This document shows, in pieces, positions 1 to 6,284 of a stretch of DNA of 50,805 nucleotides; the stretch's first letter is position 1; every line of letters starts with the position of its first letter. The DNA is taken from the NCBI GenBank assembly GCA_019247335.1, contig JAFAPB010000070.1, positions 1-50,805 of the forward strand. The letters are read 5' to 3'. This DNA comes from Candidatus Kaiserbacteria bacterium (GTDB lineage: Bacteria > Patescibacteriota > Minisyncoccia > Phycocordibacterales > UBA2100). Position numbers and translations under genes: made by a program. A model generated the notes under the pieces. It saw only the letters and a list, made by a program, of their open reading frames with translations. It was not told the origin of the DNA and made no database searches.

Positions 1-475
1 GGACAGGTGATGCATGGCTGTCGTCAGTTCGTGGTTTGAATCGTTCCCTTCAGTGGGGTAACGAACGCAACCCTCGTTGCCAGTTACAAGTGTCTGGCGA
101 GACTGCCCCCTCACGGGGGAGGAAGGTGAGGATGACGCCAAGTCAGCATGTCCCTCTGATGTCCTGGGCTGCACACGCGCTACAATCGCCTTTACAAAGG
201 GACGCAATGCTGCGAAGCGGAGCAAATCCCCAAAAGAGGCGCCAGTTCGGATTGGAGTCTGCAACCCGACTCCATGAAGCCGGAATCGCTAGTAATCGCG
301 GGTCAGCCACACCGCGGTGAATACGTTCTCAAGCCTTGTACTCACCGCCCGTCAACTCAGGGAAGTTGGGAGTGCCCGAAGCACATCCTCGCGATGTACC
401 AAGGCAAACTCAATGACAAAGAGTAAGTCGTAACAAGGCACGGGTAGCGGAAGCTGCTCGTGGATTCATTCAAAA
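1..475 (+). rRNA. rrs: 16S ribosomal RNA, 3' part (5' end outside window)
   Basis: The window opens in the conserved GCATGGCTGTCGTCAG block (about E. coli 1050). It continues through AACGAACGCAACCC, GGAATCGCTAGTAATCGC, the h44 region and AAGTCGTAACAAGG. Helix 45 is intact: a 10-bp stem (445-454 with 459-468 approximately) closes a GGAA loop. After it comes GGATTCATTC where most bacteria have GGATCACCTCC, so the anti-Shine-Dalgarno core is not visible. The GTTTGAAT variant of the 1090 region is of the kind seen in CPR bacteria. The exact mature 3' end is inferred by alignment to E. coli from memory. Confidence 0.96.
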
Positions 476-645
476 TTGAGAAGGTTCTGCCCATCGGGTA
501 ACTGATGGAATCGGAACTTGATCGTCGATTCGTGTGTCTCGATCGAGCACGCGACGGGAAATTGTATTCATCCCTAACTGATACATGACGCATCGGGAAA
601 GACCGATGGTTTGGACGGAACAAAAGAGTGTAAATCTGTGTGTAA
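476..645 (+). other. 16S 3' trailer without tRNA, 23S or 5S
   Basis: This short region between the 16S end and its terminator holds no tRNA and no start of 23S rRNA. It contains a small hairpin (CATCGG/CCGATG near 592-609) and several other short inverted repeats that could belong to a processing stem. I found no CCTCC here that would restore an anti-Shine-Dalgarno sequence. Confidence 0.6.
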
Positions 646-684
646 GCAAAAAGCGCCGACCCTTATGGGCACGGCGCTTTTTGC
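646..684 (+). terminator. Intrinsic terminator of the 16S transcript
   Basis: GCAAAAAGCGCCG is followed by a 13-nt loop and then its exact reverse complement CGGCGCTTTTTGC, which supplies the T run. It ends the 16S transcript about 170 nt after the rRNA, so this 16S gene is not co-transcribed with 23S. Confidence 0.88.
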
Positions 685-714
685 TTTAACGCGTTTAACC
701 CGTTTGTCGTGAAG

Positions 715-1176
715 CTAGAATTCCCAGTTATCTTGACTGTTAGGAAATCCAAATGCTTTCACAACGAAGTTCACGTCAGTAAGAAATTCTGCAACAGTCC
801 TAGCGTTCAAGACTATCTCCTTCGTATAATCCACTCTGTGAAGAACAATTTCCTCCTTATTCTTTTTTATCTCGTAGTAACTCCAATGAGCGACTGCGTT
901 TCTAAATCGTTGGATCGAACGTAATGCTTGCTTAATCTTTGCGTAGTGCTTTAGTCGTTTGAAGTACCCGATATTTTCAAATAGTGAAATCTTCTTGTCA
1001 AAGCCGAAGGACTGAGAGTCTAAAATCAAAGCGTGAAAAGCCGACGCGCGGTGATTTGTTTTAGGGAAGAAATATAATCTTATTGTCCAGTCCAAGGCTA
1101 TTTCTACGGCAATAGCATCGGAAATAATATTTGCCCGACACTTTAATAATTTTTCTAGTGCTTTTTCTTTGTTCAT
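715..1176 (-). CDS. HEPN-like protein, orphan
   Basis: The product is 153 aa and predicted largely helical. It has an R-N-x3-H motif (R92, N93, H97, in FRNAVAHW), the hallmark of HEPN domains, which in many families are metal-independent RNases acting as toxins or in phage defence. The family call rests on this motif and the helical pattern only. The gene is clearly AT-richer than its surroundings and lies alone between the 16S terminator and another terminator, suggesting recent acquisition. No partner nucleotidyltransferase (MNT) or antitoxin is adjacent. A TAATAT box lies about 12 nt upstream of the ATG. It could also be a non-catalytic HEPN protein. Confidence 0.6.
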   Translation of the reverse strand: MNKEKALEKLLKCRANIISDAIAVEIALDWTIRLYFFPKTNHRASAFHALILDSQSFGFDKKISLFENIGYFKRLKHYAKIKQALRSIQRFRNAVAHWSYYEIKKNKEEIVLHRVDYTKEIVLNARTVAEFLTDVNFVVKAFGFPNSQDNWEF

Positions 1177-1256
1177 AACTATGTCTCAATATTAGCCTCG
1201 CCGCACGGCAGCGACCCAAGTAGTGGACTCTACGAGTGCTAAGCAGCTCGAATTTT

Positions 1257-1286
1257 CGCCCGGCCATGAGTGCCGGGCGCTTTTTT
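1257..1286 (+). terminator. Strong intrinsic terminator hairpin
   Basis: CGCCCGGC, a 7-nt loop and GCCGGGCG are followed by C and six T residues. On the plus strand there is no obvious gene directly upstream. It may insulate the VOC gene at 1315 from read-through, or mark the edge of the inserted AT-rich segment. Confidence 0.75.
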
Positions 1287-1302
1287 GGAATTATCTGATT
1301 GG

Positions 1303-1308
1303 TATACT
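1303..1308 (+). promoter_or_regulatory. Extended -10 box, probable leaderless promoter of the gene at 1315
   Basis: TATACT is preceded by TGG (TGn extension) and ends 6 nt before the ATG. A start about 7 nt downstream of the hexamer would put +1 on the start codon. Confidence 0.65.
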
Positions 1309-1314
1309 TGATGC

Positions 1315-1794
1315 ATGAATATACCTAAAAATACGATTTGTTTGTGGTACGAGAAGGATGCGCAAGCGGCAGCGGAGTTTTATGCGGCGACTTTCCCGGA
1401 TAGCAAGGTGGGAGATATTTTCCGCGCGCCCACCGATTTCCCGGGCGGCAAGGCAGGCGATGTGCTGACGGTCGAATTCACGGTGGTCGGGATCTCGTGC
1501 GTCGGTCTCAACGGCGGGTCGTTCTTCAAACAGAGCGAGGCGTTCTCTTTTATGATTGCGACCGAAGACCAGGCGGAGACCGACAAATACTGGGACGCGA
1601 TCGTCGGCAACGGCGGCAAAGAAAGTGATTGCGGCTGGTGCAAAGACAAATGGGGAGTCTCGTGGCAGATCACGCCCCGCACATTGCTGGAATCCCAGAA
1701 AGCGGGCGGCGACGAGGCGAAGCGCGCGTTCGAGGCGATGCTCACGATGAAGAAGATAGACGTCGCCGCTATTGATAAAGCGCGGAAGGGATAA
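1315..1794 (+). CDS. VOC family protein, PhnB-like (first of a tandem pair)
   Basis: The 159-aa product has the PhnB/3-demethylubiquinone-methyltransferase-like fold signature of the vicinal-oxygen-chelate superfamily: an N-terminal strand with LWYEKDAQAAAEFY, FTVVGISCVGLNGG, then CGWCKDKWGVSWQITP. Members of this Pfam group are mostly uncharacterised small dimeric proteins; some act as dioxygenase- or resistance-like proteins. The ATG at 1315 sits 6 nt after a TATACT box. The next gene starts 2 nt after its stop and encodes a second VOC protein, so the two are co-transcribed and may form a heterodimer. The family is uncommon in CPR genomes as far as I know, which fits transfer. Confidence 0.8.
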   Translation: MNIPKNTICLWYEKDAQAAAEFYAATFPDSKVGDIFRAPTDFPGGKAGDVLTVEFTVVGISCVGLNGGSFFKQSEAFSFMIATEDQAETDKYWDAIVGNGGKESDCGWCKDKWGVSWQITPRTLLESQKAGGDEAKRAFEAMLTMKKIDVAAIDKARKG

Positions 1795-1795
1795 T

Positions 1796-2227
1796 ATGGC
1801 CACGATAAATCCGTGGATCAATTTCAACGGCAATGCCGAAGAGGCGTTTACATTCTATAAATCGGTATTCGGCGGTGAATTTGGAGAACTCATCCGCATG
1901 AAGGATCTCAAATGGGACGGCTACCACGTGCAGGCAGAAGATGCCGAGAAAGTCTGGCGGATCACGTTGCCCATCGGCAAAAATATATTGATAGGCAACG
2001 ACGTGCCGACAATGCTCGGGCGAGTAAGCGAAGAGGAAAACAGATCAAAAATTGCGGTGAGCGCGGAAAGCCGTGAGGAAGCAGAGAGCCTCTTCAACGG
2101 CCTTTCCGTGGGCGCGACGGTGGAAATGCCCATGGCAGAGAGTCCATGGGGTACATGGTTCGCGATGTTTCGAGACAAATACGGCATCGAGTGGACGGTG
2201 GAATTTGACCCGAACACAAAGAAATAA
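1796..2227 (+). CDS. VOC family protein, PhnB-like (second of a tandem pair)
   Basis: The 143-aa product starts MATINPWINFNGNAEEAFTFYKSVFGGEF, a typical PhnB opening, and ends with the matching half PWGTWFAMFRDKYGIEWTV. I chose the ATG at 1796, just after the upstream stop codon and preceded by GGAAGGG at SD-like distance, over an in-frame ATG at 1772 inside the upstream gene. The substrate is unknown. It is translationally close-coupled to the other VOC gene and followed by a terminator, so the two form a bicistronic unit. Confidence 0.82.
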   Translation: MATINPWINFNGNAEEAFTFYKSVFGGEFGELIRMKDLKWDGYHVQAEDAEKVWRITLPIGKNILIGNDVPTMLGRVSEEENRSKIAVSAESREEAESLFNGLSVGATVEMPMAESPWGTWFAMFRDKYGIEWTVEFDPNTKK

Positions 2228-2229
2228 AA

Positions 2230-2260
2230 GGCGCGAGCTCCGGTGAGTCGCGCCAGTTTT
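2230..2260 (+). terminator. Intrinsic terminator after the VOC pair
   Basis: GGCGCGA and TCGCGCC form a 7-bp stem around an 11-nt loop, followed by AGTTTTA directly after the VOC operon. Confidence 0.65.
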
Positions 2261-2278
2261 ATGGATGGGGCGTTGTCG

Positions 2279-2599
2279 TCAGACGAATTCCTCCAGTGGA
2301 ATCAGTCGAGGGTTCGCGGCGATGGCACGGGCGCCATACTCAAGTCCGAACCGTCGTCCTTTGTCCGTCAGTTTGTAGAAATGGCACGGTCCTCCGCCTA
2401 CTCCTTTCGAAGACGCGGCGTATCCGGCATCTTCGAAGAACCCGACTTCGACCAGCTTCTTGAGCAGCCCGTAGTAATATCCGCTTCTCTTCTCCTTCGG
2501 GTCGAATTGAAGCGGGTAGACCTTGTTGTCCTCGGCCGTCATCGCCGTGCCGATAACCATCAGAACGTGATACGGCGACCATGAGTTTTTTCCGCTCAT
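2279..2599 (-). CDS. PadR-like winged-helix protein
   Basis: The 106-aa product begins MSGKNSWSPYHVLMVIGTAM and shows a winged-helix pattern: SGYYYGLLKKLVEVGFFE as recognition helix region, a glycine-rich wing and YKLTDKGRRF, which is typical of PadR-type regulators. The start at 2599 is preferred because GAGGAT lies 5 nt upstream; an upstream ATG at 2692 would overlap the divergent gene's start. It converges on the VOC pair and is divergent to the YdeI-like gene, either of which it might regulate. No operator was identified. The assignment is fold-level only. Confidence 0.65.
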   Translation of the reverse strand: MSGKNSWSPYHVLMVIGTAMTAEDNKVYPLQFDPKEKRSGYYYGLLKKLVEVGFFEDAGYAASSKGVGGGPCHFYKLTDKGRRFGLEYGARAIAANPRLIPLEEFV

Positions 2600-2677
2600 T
2601 TCGATCCTCGCTTTGCACGGCAATTTCAGCCGGATTAGCAATATGTCTCTGGTGGCCTGAAAACGCAAGTATTTTGA

Positions 2678-2683
2678 TAGACT
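2678..2683 (+). promoter_or_regulatory. -10 box 7 nt before the start at 2691
   Basis: TAGACT ends 7 nt upstream of the ATG, matching the leaderless spacing seen at other genes in this window. Confidence 0.45.
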
Positions 2684-2690
2684 AGCCCTC

Positions 2691-3260
2691 ATGCAGAAAG
2701 GGGACGTTTTGACGTGCGAAAGTCAAAAAGAATTTGAGAAATGGCTTGCGAAGCATCATGCCACCTCGAAAGGCGTGTGGCTCCGATTCTTCAAAAAGCA
2801 TTCCGGCAAAAGGAGCTTCACGTATGGTGAGGCGCTCGACATAGCGCTCTGCTACGGCTGGATCGACAGTCTGGTGAATAAATACGATGCGGATTCCTAC
2901 ATTCAGAAGTTCTCTCCGCGCGGGCCTAAAAGCGTGTGGTCCAAGAGGAATCGAGAACACGTCGCACGCCTGATCAAGGCGAAGCGGATGAAGGCGGAAG
3001 GACTTGGGCAGGTAAAGGCTGCCAAAAAGGATGGTCGCTGGGACGGAGCTTATGACTCTCCGGCCAATATGAAAATACCGGCCGACTTTACGGCGGCGCT
3101 CCGCAAAGATAAAAAAGCGAAAGCGTTTTTCGACACGCTCAACCGCGCGAATCTCTATGCGATTGGCTGGCGTCTCCAGACGGCCAAAAAGCCCGAGACG
3201 AGAGCGAAGCGCATGGCCGCGATCCTCGCGCAATTAAAAGCGGGCAAGAAATTCCATTAG
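2691..3260 (+). CDS. YdeI/OmpD-associated family protein
   Basis: The 189-aa product matches the YdeI family: SQKEFEKWLAKHHATSKGVWLRF near the N terminus, then SFTYGEALDIALCYGWIDS and the basic W-rich SPRGPKSVWSKRNREHVARLI, with a helical C-terminal half ending in a lysine-rich tail. Family members are linked to bacteriocin or antimicrobial-peptide tolerance in some bacteria, but the biochemical role is not established. The length is normal for the family. The start follows a TAGACT box by 7 nt. It lies 3 nt before another small stress-type gene (DUF1801), with which it often co-occurs. Confidence 0.85.
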   Translation: MQKGDVLTCESQKEFEKWLAKHHATSKGVWLRFFKKHSGKRSFTYGEALDIALCYGWIDSLVNKYDADSYIQKFSPRGPKSVWSKRNREHVARLIKAKRMKAEGLGQVKAAKKDGRWDGAYDSPANMKIPADFTAALRKDKKAKAFFDTLNRANLYAIGWRLQTAKKPETRAKRMAAILAQLKAGKKFH

Positions 3261-3263
3261 AAT
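3258..3263 (+). promoter_or_regulatory. -10 box 6 nt before ATG 3270
   Basis: TAGAAT overlaps the stop codon of the YdeI-like gene and ends 6 nt before the second ATG of the next gene, which supports 3270 as its start. Confidence 0.5.
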
Positions 3264-3269
3264 ATGATT

Positions 3270-3665
3270 ATGGGAAAGAAAAGATCAGAGATCGTTCCCG
3301 GCGGCGTTGCGGAATATATCGCGAAGTGCCCCAAGGCGGTGCAGCCCACATTGAAGCAAATTCGCGCTGCCATCCGAGCGGCCGCCCCGAAAGCAACGGA
3401 GACAGTGAGCTACTTTCAATTTCCCGGCTATCACTATCCCGGTGAATACGCATACAACGGCATGGCCGCATGGTTTAGCTACAAAAAACCGTTCGTGCGG
3501 CTGCACATCTGGCCGGTAGTTATCAAGGCGCACAAAAAAGAACTCGCGATGTACAAGACCTCGGTCGGGGCGATCTATTTTCCCGAAGATAAGAAAATCC
3601 CGTCCGCGCTCATAAAAAAGCTCGTGAAAGAAAGCGTCAAGGTGACAAAAGCGAGCGCAAAATAA
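3270..3665 (+). CDS. DUF1801 (YdhG-like) protein
   Basis: The 131-aa product carries the DUF1801 signature: VAEYIAKCPKAVQPTLKQIRAAIRAAAP, SYFQFPGYHYPGEY, and KPFVRLHIWP, with a C-terminal lysine-rich helix. Members include the iron-chaperone-like Fra/YdhG proteins, but most have no known function. Two ATGs are possible (3264 and 3270); the second is 6 nt behind a TAGAAT box and matches the leaderless spacing. It follows the YdeI-like gene directly and converges on the glycosidase gene, whose stop is a few bases away. Confidence 0.8.
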   Translation: MGKKRSEIVPGGVAEYIAKCPKAVQPTLKQIRAAIRAAAPKATETVSYFQFPGYHYPGEYAYNGMAAWFSYKKPFVRLHIWPVVIKAHKKELAMYKTSVGAIYFPEDKKIPSALIKKLVKESVKVTKASAK

Positions 3666-3670
3666 ACTCG

Positions 3671-4936
3671 CTATTTCGCGGTCGAGAGAAGCGCGGCGGC
3701 GCTCCAGGCCTGGATGCGGCACGCGCCGCCGGAGCCGTTCTCATGCTTGTACTCGCGAAATCTCCCGCGCGTGAATCCAAAAAGCTCGATCGGCGTCGCA
3801 TAGTGCTGATAGGCGCGCCGAAGTGCTTCGCGCAGGCGCTCTCCATCGGCGGCGTATCCGAAATTATCCAGTCCCGCCGCGACGATCGCAGTGTCGTGCG
3901 GCCAGATCGAGCCGTTGTGATAACTGACGGGATCGAAGCGCGACGAGCGCGAGGAGAGCGTACGGATGCCCGCGTGCGGCACGAAAAGGTCGCGCGCCAT
4001 GAGGCGCTCAGCGATCACGGGAATATACTTCTCGTCGAGCACGCTCTCATGCTTGCCGCCCGCGCCGCGCCAGGTCGCCCACAAGACGTGGCCCATCGAA
4101 GAGCGCGGTGAGACGAGCGGCTTTCCCTCGCCATCGATCGCGAAGGCGAGCGAGGGGCCCTTGCCGCGCTTCACGACGAAACGGCTGTTGAAGACATCCT
4201 TGATTGCGAAAGCCCGCTCGGCAAGGGTAGAGGCGAGCATGTGATCCCGCGGCGCGAAGTAATCGCTCCATGCGCGAAGCGCGGCAAAGGCGTACGCTTG
4301 CGCTTCAAGCGGCGCGATCGGGTAAAGAGGTCGCACATCGCTTTCCTCGAAGAAAACAGATTCCACGCTATCCATCCAGCTCTGCGTCTTGAGGCCCCCG
4401 TGCTTTCGGTCGGGGTGGAAGGTGTAATCGATAAGCCCGTCGCCATTGGCGTCGCCGCGGTCGAGAATCCATTGCAGCGCCGCATAGATGGAGGGCATAA
4501 GCGACTCAATGACCTCGTCCTTGCCGCTTGCACGCCAGTATTCGTAGACGGTCAAGAGGTAGAGCGGCGTCGCGTCGACCGTATCGTAATTGCGCATCAC
4601 ATTGTCGGGGTAGAGGTACCAGGGCGTATGCGAGAGGGCAGTCAGGTGCTCGTGACCGCTCGGCCGCCACTCATGAATCATTTTGCCGGGCTCTTCGCCG
4701 CTTTCGATGTTGATCTCTTTGCCCTGCAGCAGCGCGAGGTTCCGGAGGATCTTCTCTACTAAATAAAGAAAGTAGGGATCGGAGCGTCGTTCATGAACGC
4801 GCAGGAGAAGAAGGCTCGTGATCAGAGAATCGCGGCCGAAGATGCAGCCATAAATTTCCTGCCGCGATGACGCGAGGATGCCGTGCTCCGTTTCGAGTTC
4901 CTTGATGCTCTTCAGTCCCAATTCCCAGAAATCCAT
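3671..4936 (-). CDS. Amylo-alpha-1,6-glucosidase-like glycosidase
   Basis: The 421-aa product has the (alpha/alpha)6-barrel features of glycogen-debranching/GDE_C and related glucosidases: GRDSLIT near residue 34, MIHEWRPSGHE, DNVMRNYDTVDATPLYL, SWMDS, YHNGSIWPHDTAIVAAG and RIQAWSAAALL. It probably hydrolyses alpha-glucosidic bonds in an internal glucan or glucosyl compatible solute. It has only the catalytic C-terminal domain, with no N-terminal 4-alpha-glucanotransferase part and no signal peptide. It lies 25 bp after a glycosyltransferase gene in the same direction, so the pair may make and break the same glucoside. A palindrome (ACTACGT/ACGTAGT) sits at its 5' end. Confidence 0.85.
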   Translation of the reverse strand: MDFWELGLKSIKELETEHGILASSRQEIYGCIFGRDSLITSLLLLRVHERRSDPYFLYLVEKILRNLALLQGKEINIESGEEPGKMIHEWRPSGHEHLTALSHTPWYLYPDNVMRNYDTVDATPLYLLTVYEYWRASGKDEVIESLMPSIYAALQWILDRGDANGDGLIDYTFHPDRKHGGLKTQSWMDSVESVFFEESDVRPLYPIAPLEAQAYAFAALRAWSDYFAPRDHMLASTLAERAFAIKDVFNSRFVVKRGKGPSLAFAIDGEGKPLVSPRSSMGHVLWATWRGAGGKHESVLDEKYIPVIAERLMARDLFVPHAGIRTLSSRSSRFDPVSYHNGSIWPHDTAIVAAGLDNFGYAADGERLREALRRAYQHYATPIELFGFTRGRFREYKHENGSGGACRIQAWSAAALLSTAK

Positions 4937-4953
4937 ACTACGTTAGACGTAGT
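4937..4953. promoter_or_regulatory. Perfect inverted repeat at the 5' end of the glycosidase gene
   Basis: ACTACGT and ACGTAGT flank a 3-nt centre between the glycosyltransferase stop and the glycosidase ATG, overlapping a TATACT box read on the minus strand. It could be an operator for a dimeric regulator or a small RNA hairpin. Confidence 0.35.
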
Positions 4954-4961
4954 ATAGGCGA

Positions 4962-5999
4962 TTATTTTTCTTCGACTACTTGCGCAAATATTTTTTCGTA
5001 GCCATCTGCCATCTGCGCAACGCTGAAGCGCGAGAGTACGTGCGTGCGACAAGCGGCGCGCGAGATCTCGCCGATGCGCTCGACCGCCTCGATCATCTCT
5101 TCTGTGTCCGAGACGACGAATCCGGTCGTGCCATCAATGATGAGTTCGGGGATCGAGCCCAGATTGATCGCAACGACGGGGCAGCCACACGCCATCGCTT
5201 CAATGATCGCGAGCCCGAAGGGCTCGCGCCAGGTCACCGGGTGGAGAAAGCAGCGGGCGCGGCTCATAAGCTCGTTGCGTTCTTCGTCACCGACCTCGCC
5301 GATGAGCCTGATCTTTTCGGAAAGGTGCGGCTCCACGTACTCTTTAAAATACGGACGATCCTGCGCGTCGACCTTGCCGGCCAGAATGAGCGGCATATCC
5401 AATTCCTGCGCGACCTGTATCGCGATATGCGTGCCTTTTTGCATCGAGATGCGCGCGACGAAGAGGAGATACTCTTCCGCTGTTTCATGGAAAGGCGAGC
5501 CTTCGAGCGGGAGGCCGTGATAGACAGTGCCGATGTGGTTGAGATCGCCGAATCCGTGCACCTGCGCCTTGGAGATCGAGACGATGTGCGGCTTCCGCAT
5601 CGCCTGAAAGAGTCGCTTGTTCACCGTATTGAATGCGCCGTGCATCGTCATGACGACCGGCGTCTCCGCGAGATTCGCCGCGGGCAAGCTCAAGGGCGCG
5701 AGATGGTCGTGGATTATGTCAAACTCCTTCTGCCTGCTATACGCCTCGCCGAGGTGGAGCAGCGTGTATTCATTGGAGCCGTAGAGATCGCGCACTTTTC
5801 CTTCGCGTAGTCCGCGTGGATACACAGATGAGAGCCGGGCGCTCGTCTGCGAATCGCCGGTCGCAAAAAGCGTGACCTCGTGGCCGCGACGGACGAGCTC
5901 GTCGGTGAGCGCGTGCACGACGCGCTCGGTCCCGCCGTACATCTTGGGCGGGACGCGCTCCACGATGGGCGCGAGTTGGGCAATACGGAGCGGGCGCAT
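4962..5999 (-). CDS. Glycosyltransferase, GT4-type
   Basis: The 345-aa product has a GT-B fold. The N-terminal domain has PKMYGGTERVVHALTDELVRRGHEVTLFATGDS. The C-terminal domain contains the retaining-GT4 motif EPFGLAIIEAMACGCPVV with the E-x7-E pattern. The relatives I recognise are small GT4 enzymes annotated as glucosyl- or mannosyltransferases acting on soluble acceptors. It is the first gene of a two-gene unit with the amylo-glucosidase-like gene, suggesting synthesis of a storage or compatible glucoside. A CATACT box lies 8 nt upstream of the ATG. Sugar donor and acceptor cannot be read from the sequence. Confidence 0.88.
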   Translation of the reverse strand: MRPLRIAQLAPIVERVPPKMYGGTERVVHALTDELVRRGHEVTLFATGDSQTSARLSSVYPRGLREGKVRDLYGSNEYTLLHLGEAYSRQKEFDIIHDHLAPLSLPAANLAETPVVMTMHGAFNTVNKRLFQAMRKPHIVSISKAQVHGFGDLNHIGTVYHGLPLEGSPFHETAEEYLLFVARISMQKGTHIAIQVAQELDMPLILAGKVDAQDRPYFKEYVEPHLSEKIRLIGEVGDEERNELMSRARCFLHPVTWREPFGLAIIEAMACGCPVVAINLGSIPELIIDGTTGFVVSDTEEMIEAVERIGEISRAACRTHVLSRFSVAQMADGYEKIFAQVVEEK

Positions 6000-6089
6000 A
6001 GCGGCACAGTATGCGCCTCCTTTCTGAAGATTAGAGGAAGGCCGTAAAGTGGCATGAAATCTTCATTTTTGTTACTATCGCACCTACTC

Positions 6090-6116
6090 GCGCTTGTAGC
6101 TCCGGTGGATGATACA
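6090..6116 (+). pseudogene. 5'-fragment resembling tRNA-Ile
   Basis: GCGCTTGTAGCTCCGGTGGATGA closely copies the acceptor 5' strand and D-arm start of the functional tRNA-Ile that begins 84 nt downstream (GCGCTTGTAGTTCAGTGG). The rest, including anticodon arm and GTTCGA T-loop, is not recognisable, so it is read as a tRNA remnant. Confidence 0.45.
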
Positions 6117-6173
6117 TCTGCAAGAGTAGATACTAGTGCACAATAGAGTTACGTAGTACGGTAGTTTCGCGAC

Positions 6174-6248
6174 GCGCTTGTAGTTCAGTGGTAGAACGCT
6201 GTCCTGATAAGACAGAGGTCGTAGGTTCGATTCCTACCAGGCGCACCA
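6174..6248 (+). tRNA. tRNA-Ile (GAT)
   Basis: The 7-bp acceptor stem GCGCTTG/CAGGCGC closes with one G-U pair. The anticodon stem CTGTC/GACAG presents a CTGATAA loop, giving anticodon GAT. The T arm is GTAGG-TTCGATT-CCTAC. Discriminator A and CCA are encoded in the DNA (6246-6248). It lies 36 nt before murA and could share its transcript. Confidence 0.97.
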
Positions 6249-6284
6249 TTTCCGTTTTTAGGTGAAGTCTGTCATCATTCCTCA

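Noticed and set aside
36..320. Open frames within the first 320 bp
   Set aside because: They lie inside the 16S rRNA gene and are chance frames.
1186..1257. Possible tRNA before the terminator at 1257
   Set aside because: No acceptor stem closes and no GTTCGA T-loop with pairing arms is present on either strand.
4980..5810. Long plus-strand frame opposite the glycosyltransferase
   Set aside because: It is an Arg/Asp-rich shadow of the well-supported minus-strand GT4 gene.
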